From the NCBI RefSeq assembly GCF_007830335.1, contig NZ_VLKU01000008.1:1-64000 (forward strand): a stretch of 64,000 nucleotides of DNA, written 5' to 3'. Positions 59,326 to 64,000 of the stretch are shown piece after piece. A program made the translations under genes and the position numbers. The stretch is from Paracoccus sulfuroxidans. GTDB taxonomy: Bacteria; Pseudomonadota; Alphaproteobacteria; Rhodobacterales; Rhodobacteraceae. The notes under the pieces were generated by a model. The model was not told the DNA's origin and did not search any database. It saw nothing but the letters and a program-made list of their open reading frames with translations. Each line of letters starts with the position of its first letter. The stretch's first letter is position 1.

Positions 59326-60680
59326 TCCCGCCGAAACCACCATCGCGGCAGGGCAAGGGCTCTGTCTGGCGCTTTCTGCGCGACTTCCGCCGTGACATCC
59401 TGTCGGCGCAATCCGACCGGCTCTACCGCGCGTGGATGGCCGAGTTCCGCGGCCCCTTCATCCATTCCTTCGTCTGCAACGATCCCGAGTTGGTCGACCT
59501 GATCCTGCGCAAGCGGCCGATGGATTTCCCGAAATCCCCCCGCATGGCGGCAGGGCTTGAACCGCTGCTGGGCAATTCCGTCTTCATCTCGAACGGAGAG
59601 ACCTGGCGACGCCAGCGCCGCATCATCGACCCCGCGTTCGAGGGCGGCCGTCTGCGCGAAAGCTTCCCCGCCATCTGGGAGGCCGCCATGGCAGGCGTTG
59701 CGCGCCTCGCCCCTCTGGCGGATGGCTCCGAGATCGATGTCGAGCCCCAGACCAGCCATATCGCCGCCGATGTGATTTTCCGCACGCTCTTCTCTCTGCC
59801 CATCGAGGATGACACCGCCGCCCGCGTCTTCGCAGCCTTCGGCGAACATCAGGACGCCCAGCCGATGGTCAATCTGGGGGCGCTCCTGCCCCTGCCCCGC
59901 TGGCTGCGCCTGCACTCGCGCAAGACGCGCCGCACGGCCACCCGCATCCGCGGCCTGATCCGCACGCTCCTGACCGAAAGGCGCAAGGCGCTCGCCGAGG
60001 GCACGGCTCCAGATGACCTTGCCTCCAAGATCATGCGCACCCCGGACCCGCAAACCGGCCAGACCTTCTCGGATGCCGAACTGATCGACGAGGTGGCGAC
60101 CTTCTTCTTGGCCGGTCATGAAACTAGCGCCTCGGCCCTCGCCTGGGCGCTCTATCTCCTCTCAACGTGCCCCGAGTGGCAAGAGCGCGTCGCGCGCGAA
60201 GCCCAAAGCGAACTCCGCCCCGAATTCGCCTGCGTCCGTCGACTGGAAACAGCACGCGCCGTCTTTCGCGAAGCCATGCGGCTTTATCCTCCCGTCGCGA
60301 TGACGGTCCGTCAATGCGGCAAGAACGAAACGCTGCGAGACCGCCGCGCCCCAAAGGGCACCCAGCTTGTCCTCTCTCCCTGGCACATTCACCGGCATGA
60401 GCGTCTTTGGGACAATCCCGACATCTTCGACCCTGGCCGCTGGGAAACCGAAAATGGCAAAGCCTGCGCCAGCACGGCCTATATTCCATTCTCGGCCGGT
60501 TCGCGCGCCTGCCCGGGCGCCGGTTTTGCGATGATCGAAGGGCCGTTGATCCTCGCCACCATCATCAGCGCCTATCAGATCGAACCGGGTATCAAACCGC
60601 CCGAACCCATCATGCGCCTGACCCTGCGTAGCCGGAGCGGCATCCGCTTGCGTCTGAGGCCGCGAAAGATGGGTATTTGA
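59322..60680 (+). CDS. Cytochrome P450
   Basis: The 452-residue protein has the I-helix motif FFLAGHETSASALAWALYLL, the ExxR motif FREAMRLYPP, and the heme loop PFSAGSRACPGAGFAMIEG with Cys397 as heme ligand. The start is GTG at 59322, which overlaps the previous stop. The substrate is not clear; the sequence resembles bacterial P450s close to the fatty-acid hydroxylating type. An electron-donor gene is not seen nearby. Confidence 0.9.
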   Translation: MIPPKPPSRQGKGSVWRFLRDFRRDILSAQSDRLYRAWMAEFRGPFIHSFVCNDPELVDLILRKRPMDFPKSPRMAAGLEPLLGNSVFISNGETWRRQRRIIDPAFEGGRLRESFPAIWEAAMAGVARLAPLADGSEIDVEPQTSHIAADVIFRTLFSLPIEDDTAARVFAAFGEHQDAQPMVNLGALLPLPRWLRLHSRKTRRTATRIRGLIRTLLTERRKALAEGTAPDDLASKIMRTPDPQTGQTFSDAELIDEVATFFLAGHETSASALAWALYLLSTCPEWQERVAREAQSELRPEFACVRRLETARAVFREAMRLYPPVAMTVRQCGKNETLRDRRAPKGTQLVLSPWHIHRHERLWDNPDIFDPGRWETENGKACASTAYIPFSAGSRACPGAGFAMIEGPLILATIISAYQIEPGIKPPEPIMRLTLRSRSGIRLRLRPRKMGI

Positions 60681-60715
60681 ACAACAGAGAAGGCTTCTTC
60701 GTTGTCTAAATACCC
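60671..60715. terminator. Long bidirectional hairpin between P450 and M32 genes
   Basis: GGGTATTT (60671-60678) pairs with AAATACCC (60708-60715), and inside it ACAAC (60681-60685) pairs with GTTGT (60701-60705), with further pairing toward the centre. It starts in the last codons of the P450 gene and lies ten bases from the M32 stop, so it probably ends both converging transcripts. Confidence 0.6.
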
Positions 60716-60724
60716 AAATCCCGA

Positions 60725-62197
60725 TCAGAGACGATAGATCTCACCAAACTTCGTCTCAAGGTAGTTCAGAAGCGGCTCCTCGCTGACCTCTCCGCCAATC
60801 GCGAGTTCGATCAGCTGGCGTGGGGCGTAAAGGCCGCCATGCCGCTGGACGTTCTCGCGCAGCCATTCGACGGCCGGGTCAGCTGCGCCTTTGGTCAGCG
60901 AGGCATCGAGGTCCGGCAAGTCGCCACGCATCGCCGCGTTCAGGCAGCCAGCGTAGACATTGCCAAGCGCATAGGTCGGAAAATAGCCGAAAAGTCCCAC
61001 CGCCCAATGCACGTCCTGCAAGACGCCATTCGCCGGACGATCGACCGCGACGCCGAAATCATTGAGGAAGCGGGCATTCCAGGCCTCGACCAGATCCTCT
61101 GTATCGAGACGGCCGGAGATCAGCTGACGTTCCAGATCAAAGCGCAGCATGATATGCAGATTGTACTGCACCTCATCGGCTTCGGTCCGGATGAAGCCCG
61201 GCGTGACCTTGTTGACCGTCCCGTAGAAAGCATCGGCATCGGCAATCGAGAGGCCCCCGAACGCGTCGTTCATGCGCTGATAGAGCCAGGACGTCAGCGC
61301 GCGACCCCGGCCGATCTGGTTCTCATAGATCCGGCTCTGGCTTTCGTGCACGCCCATCGAGACACCGCGTCCCAGCGGCGTAAAGGCATAGTCGTCATCG
61401 ATCCCCAGCTCATAACTGGAATGACCGACCTCATGGATCGTCGAATAGAGGCAGTTGAACGGGTCGGTCTCGACCACACGCGTGGTGATCCGGCTGTCCT
61501 GCCAGCGGCCCGAGCTGAACGGATGAACCGCCAGATCCATCCGCCCCCGCGACCAGTCATAGCCAAAGGCGGTGGCACAGGTCCGGGCGAGGCGAAGCTG
61601 AGTCTCCTGCGCGAAATGGCCGCTCAGCGCCTGCGGCTGGTGGTCCGCGCCCAGCACATCTTCACGCAGGGCGACAAGCCGTGGCCGCATGGCATCGAAA
61701 AGCGCCGCGATCTCGGCCTGCGTAGCGCCCGGCTCATAATCTTCCAGAAGCGCGTCATAGAGATCGCCGCCGTCGGCCAGCGCGGCCGCCTCTTCACGCT
61801 TGAGCATGAGGACGTCGTTCAGCACCGGCATGAAATCGTCCGGCGCGTCATTCGCCCGCGCCTCGGCCCAGATCCCCTGCGAGAGCGAGGTCTGGCGCGC
61901 AAGTTCGGTGGCAAGGCGGGCAGGCACACGCGCCGCGCGGCGATGCTCACGCCCGATCAACTCAAGAATACGCTGCTCTTTTTCGTCCCGCGCCTCGGCC
62001 CGGTCCAACCATTCAGAGATGCGGGGGTCGGTCCGTCGCTCGTGCAGCACGCCCTCGATCGCGGCCATCTCTTCGGCGCGCTGCTCGGTCGCGCCGCGCG
62101 GCATGACGGTTTCCTGATCCCAGCCCAGCCGCTCGGCGATCGAGGACAACGCCTCGGTCTGACGCTGGAACGCGAGAAGCGATTCAAATGCCGTCAT
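60725..62197 (-). CDS. Carboxypeptidase of the M32 family
   Basis: The 490-residue enzyme has the zinc site HEVGH (H255; STIHEVGHSSYELG), the motif GVHESQSRIYENQIGR, and TEADEVQYNLHIMLRFDLER near residue 350. The M32 family removes C-terminal residues with broad specificity, excluding proline. It precedes ctaA's strand partner with an ATGA-type overlap at 62194-62197. Confidence 0.93.
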   Translation of the reverse strand: MTAFESLLAFQRQTEALSSIAERLGWDQETVMPRGATEQRAEEMAAIEGVLHERRTDPRISEWLDRAEARDEKEQRILELIGREHRRAARVPARLATELARQTSLSQGIWAEARANDAPDDFMPVLNDVLMLKREEAAALADGGDLYDALLEDYEPGATQAEIAALFDAMRPRLVALREDVLGADHQPQALSGHFAQETQLRLARTCATAFGYDWSRGRMDLAVHPFSSGRWQDSRITTRVVETDPFNCLYSTIHEVGHSSYELGIDDDYAFTPLGRGVSMGVHESQSRIYENQIGRGRALTSWLYQRMNDAFGGLSIADADAFYGTVNKVTPGFIRTEADEVQYNLHIMLRFDLERQLISGRLDTEDLVEAWNARFLNDFGVAVDRPANGVLQDVHWAVGLFGYFPTYALGNVYAGCLNAAMRGDLPDLDASLTKGAADPAVEWLRENVQRHGGLYAPRQLIELAIGGEVSEEPLLNYLETKFGEIYRL

Positions 62198-63336
62198 CTG
62201 ACAGTCCCCCTGACCGAGGTTTCATAAGGATAGCGGGCGTTGTGGCGCGCGCGCAGGATCAGGGTAAAGAGTGCGACAGCACCGACCTGATGCGCAAGGG
62301 CCAGCGGCAGGGGCGAGAGATGCAGGACGTTCATAACGCCCAGAAGAACCTGAACGGCGACCGCTGCCAGCATCACGGTATAGGCTCCGCGCGTCACCGG
62401 ATGCGGCGAACGGCGCGAACGACGCCAGACCACCACGGCGAAGATCGCCACCAGATAGCCGCACATGCGGTGGATGAACTGCACAAGCGCGGGGTTTTCG
62501 AAGAAATTGCGCCAGCCGAGCGCCGGATCCCAGATCGTGTCGGGGATCCAGTAGCCGCCCATCGTCGGCCAGCCAGGAAACTGGCGTCCCGCATCGATCC
62601 CGGCGACCAGCGCGCCCAGCAGGATCTGCAGGAAGGTCAGATGCATAAGCCCGGTGGTCATCGAAAAAAGCTTCGGCTCTCCGGCGCGGCGGGCGCGCAT
62701 CATCTGTGCCTCGGTCCGCGCGAGCGACATCACATACCAGGCGATCAGGCCCAGAATGGCAAAGGCCAGGCCCAGATGAGTTGCCAGCCGGTAGGAGGCC
62801 ACGCGAACCATCTCTCCCGACAGGCCCGAATGCACCATCCACCAACCGATGGCGCCCTGCGCACCGCCCAAGCCGCCCAGCAGCAGCAGCCTCGGCACCC
62901 AGCCTGTGGGCAGGCGACGGGTCAGCCAGAAAAACAGGAAGCCAAGCGCCCAGACCATGCCGATCAGGCGGCCCAACAGGCGGTGCGACCACTCCCAAAG
63001 ATAGATCGTCTTGAACTCGGAAAGCGCCATCTCGGGATTGACCAGACGGAACTGCGGGATCTGCTGGTACTTGTCGAATTCGGCCTGCCATGCGGCGGCG
63101 TTCATCGGGGGGATGGCGCCGGTCACGGGCTTCCACTCGGTGATCGACAGGCCCGAGCCCGTTAGCCGCGTCGCCCCGCCAAGCGCGATCATTGCCGCCA
63201 CCAGCACAAACAGCACGACCAGCCAGACGCGGATCGCCCCACGGGCACCGCGATGCCCCGCATCGATCATGCCGCCGGTCGGCGCCGCAGGTGCAGGAGA
63301 GTTTTCGGTGACATCCTGAAAGACAGGTCGCTTGGC
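62194..63336 (-). CDS. ctaA: Heme A synthase (CtaA/Cox15)
   Basis: The 380-residue membrane protein has about eight spans, the motif GGATRLTGSGLSITEWKPVT in the first loop, and conserved His in YLWEWSHRLLGRLIGM, HLGLAFAILG and QFIHRMCGYLVAI. It oxidises heme O to heme A for cytochrome c oxidase. I start at 63336, which has AAGGAAG upstream. It is of the alphaproteobacterial type 2 group. Confidence 0.93.
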   Translation of the reverse strand, partial: AKRPVFQDVTENSPAPAAPTGGMIDAGHRGARGAIRVWLVVLFVLVAAMIALGGATRLTGSGLSITEWKPVTGAIPPMNAAAWQAEFDKYQQIPQFRLVNPEMALSEFKTIYLWEWSHRLLGRLIGMVWALGFLFFWLTRRLPTGWVPRLLLLGGLGGAQGAIGWWMVHSGLSGEMVRVASYRLATHLGLAFAILGLIAWYVMSLARTEAQMMRARRAGEPKLFSMTTGLMHLTFLQILLGALVAGIDAGRQFPGWPTMGGYWIPDTIWDPALGWRNFFENPALVQFIHRMCGYLVAIFAVVVWRRSRRSPHPVTRGAYTVMLAAVAVQVLLGVMNVLHLSPLPLALAHQVGAVALFTLILRARHNARYPYETSVRGTVR

Positions 63337-63389
63337 CATCTGGCTTCCTTTCCGATCGGCCGCGACCTTCGCGCGGACCGGTACAAATA

Positions 63390-64000
63390 TCAATCGCGGC
63401 GAATCAGCTGGCGCAACATGCCGTGGAAGATGCGCGTGTCGGCCCGGGTCAACGGTAGGCGCGCCCAGAGATTGCGCAGCGTCAGCTTCATCGATGAGGC
63501 CTTCTCGGCCGGGAAGAAGAAACCGGCGTCAGTCAGCCGCTCCTCCCAGTGATCGGCCAGCTTCTCGATCTCGATACGGGTGGCGGGCGCCTCGCCATCC
63601 GGGCGGCGGCCATGCGGGGCGGGTTCGAGCGGCAGAGTCTCGCGTGCCCATTCATAGCCTGAGAGCAGCACGGCCTGCGCGAGGTTCAGTGAAGGGAAAT
63701 CGGGGTTCACGGGAACGGTGATGATCGCATTCGCCCGGGCGACGTCATCGTTCTCAAGCCCCGCCCGCTCGGGCCCGAAGATGATGGCGACCCGGCCGCC
63801 GTCTGCGACGCGCGCCCGCGCGTCTGACATGGCGGTTGCCGGCGTCAGCACGGGTTTCGTCAACTCGCGCCCGCGCGCGGTCGTGGCATATGCGTAGTCG
63901 ATGTCGGCCATCGCCTCGGCCAGCGTGGGAAAGACGCGCGCACGATCCAGGACCTGCCCGGCCGCACCCGAGGCCATGGCAACCGCATTGGGGTTGGGCC
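63390..64000 (-). CDS. trmJ: tRNA (cytidine/uridine-2'-O-)methyltransferase TrmJ, N-terminus outside the window
   Basis: The frame runs to the window edge and begins there with PNPNAVAMASGAAG. Visible SPOUT motifs are VAIIFGPERAGLENDDVARA and VPVNPDFPSLNLAQAVLLSG, the knotted SAM site. The C-terminal part (RIEIEKLADHWEERLTDAGF, then LRNLWARLPLTRADTRIFHG) is the TrmJ helical tail. It methylates position 32 of several tRNAs. The first few dozen residues are missing. Confidence 0.9.
   Translation of the reverse strand, partial: PNPNAVAMASGAAGQVLDRARVFPTLAEAMADIDYAYATTARGRELTKPVLTPATAMSDARARVADGGRVAIIFGPERAGLENDDVARANAIITVPVNPDFPSLNLAQAVLLSGYEWARETLPLEPAPHGRRPDGEAPATRIEIEKLADHWEERLTDAGFFFPAEKASSMKLTLRNLWARLPLTRADTRIFHGMLRQLIRRD

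Overview
The window reads as part of an alphaproteobacterial chromosome of the Rhodobacteraceae, most likely Paracoccus or a close relative. The evidence is the high G+C, the block pyrH-frr-uppS-cdsA-dxr-rseP-bamA-ompH in one co-directional run, ctaA of the Rhodobacter type, and the general character of the proteins. No species can be fixed from the sequence alone.

Positions 1 to about 38,490 are a prophage, cut by the left edge of the window. On the right it ends at the 3' end of a tRNA-Val(UAC) gene with a tyrosine integrase beside it. The virion genes are of podovirus type: P22-like portal, gp4-like and gp10-like connector proteins, SU10-like capsid protein, three ejection proteins and a beta-helix tailspike. 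Late genes run leftward from a promoter at about 23,200: terS, terL, head-tail adaptor, tailspike, tail fibre, tail-needle region, ejection proteins, portal, scaffold, capsid, then lysis genes. A small counter-oriented moron island (lipoprotein and membrane proteins, 10,320-11,258) is set into the late operon. The leftward early operon (29,152 to 23,220) carries a Cro-like protein, a RusA-like resolvase, a replication initiator, a split primase-helicase and, last before the late promoter, a basic protein in the map position of lambda Q. The rightward early operon (31,167 to 38,409) carries an exported Asn/Gln-rich protein, a Rad52-family annealing protein, an SSB-like protein, HNH-type proteins, excisionase and integrase. 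Nearly all early genes are coupled by ATGA or TGATG overlaps.

Between the two early operons lies an immunity region (about 29,153-31,083) built like that of lambda: a short XRE repressor, a small gene and an A+T-richer DUF3800 gene, with inverted repeats of one half-site (TGCTAAA/TTTAGCA) in or beside the two divergent early promoters. Inside the late operon, intrinsic-terminator hairpins sit 12-13 nt upstream of the start codons of three late genes, and another lies in the long late leader. This suggests antitermination or attenuation control of late expression.

From 38,562 to the end is host core genome: a beta-hydroxyacid dehydrogenase, a penicillin-acylase-family hydrolase, a nucleoside hydrolase, the envelope/isoprenoid/translation block ompH-bamA-rseP-dxr-cdsA-uppS-frr-pyrH, then miaA, an AraC regulator, rlmE, a Ppx/GppA phosphatase, a VWA protein, an M48 peptidase, a hydrolase-like membrane protein, a cytochrome P450, an M32 carboxypeptidase, ctaA and the start-truncated trmJ.
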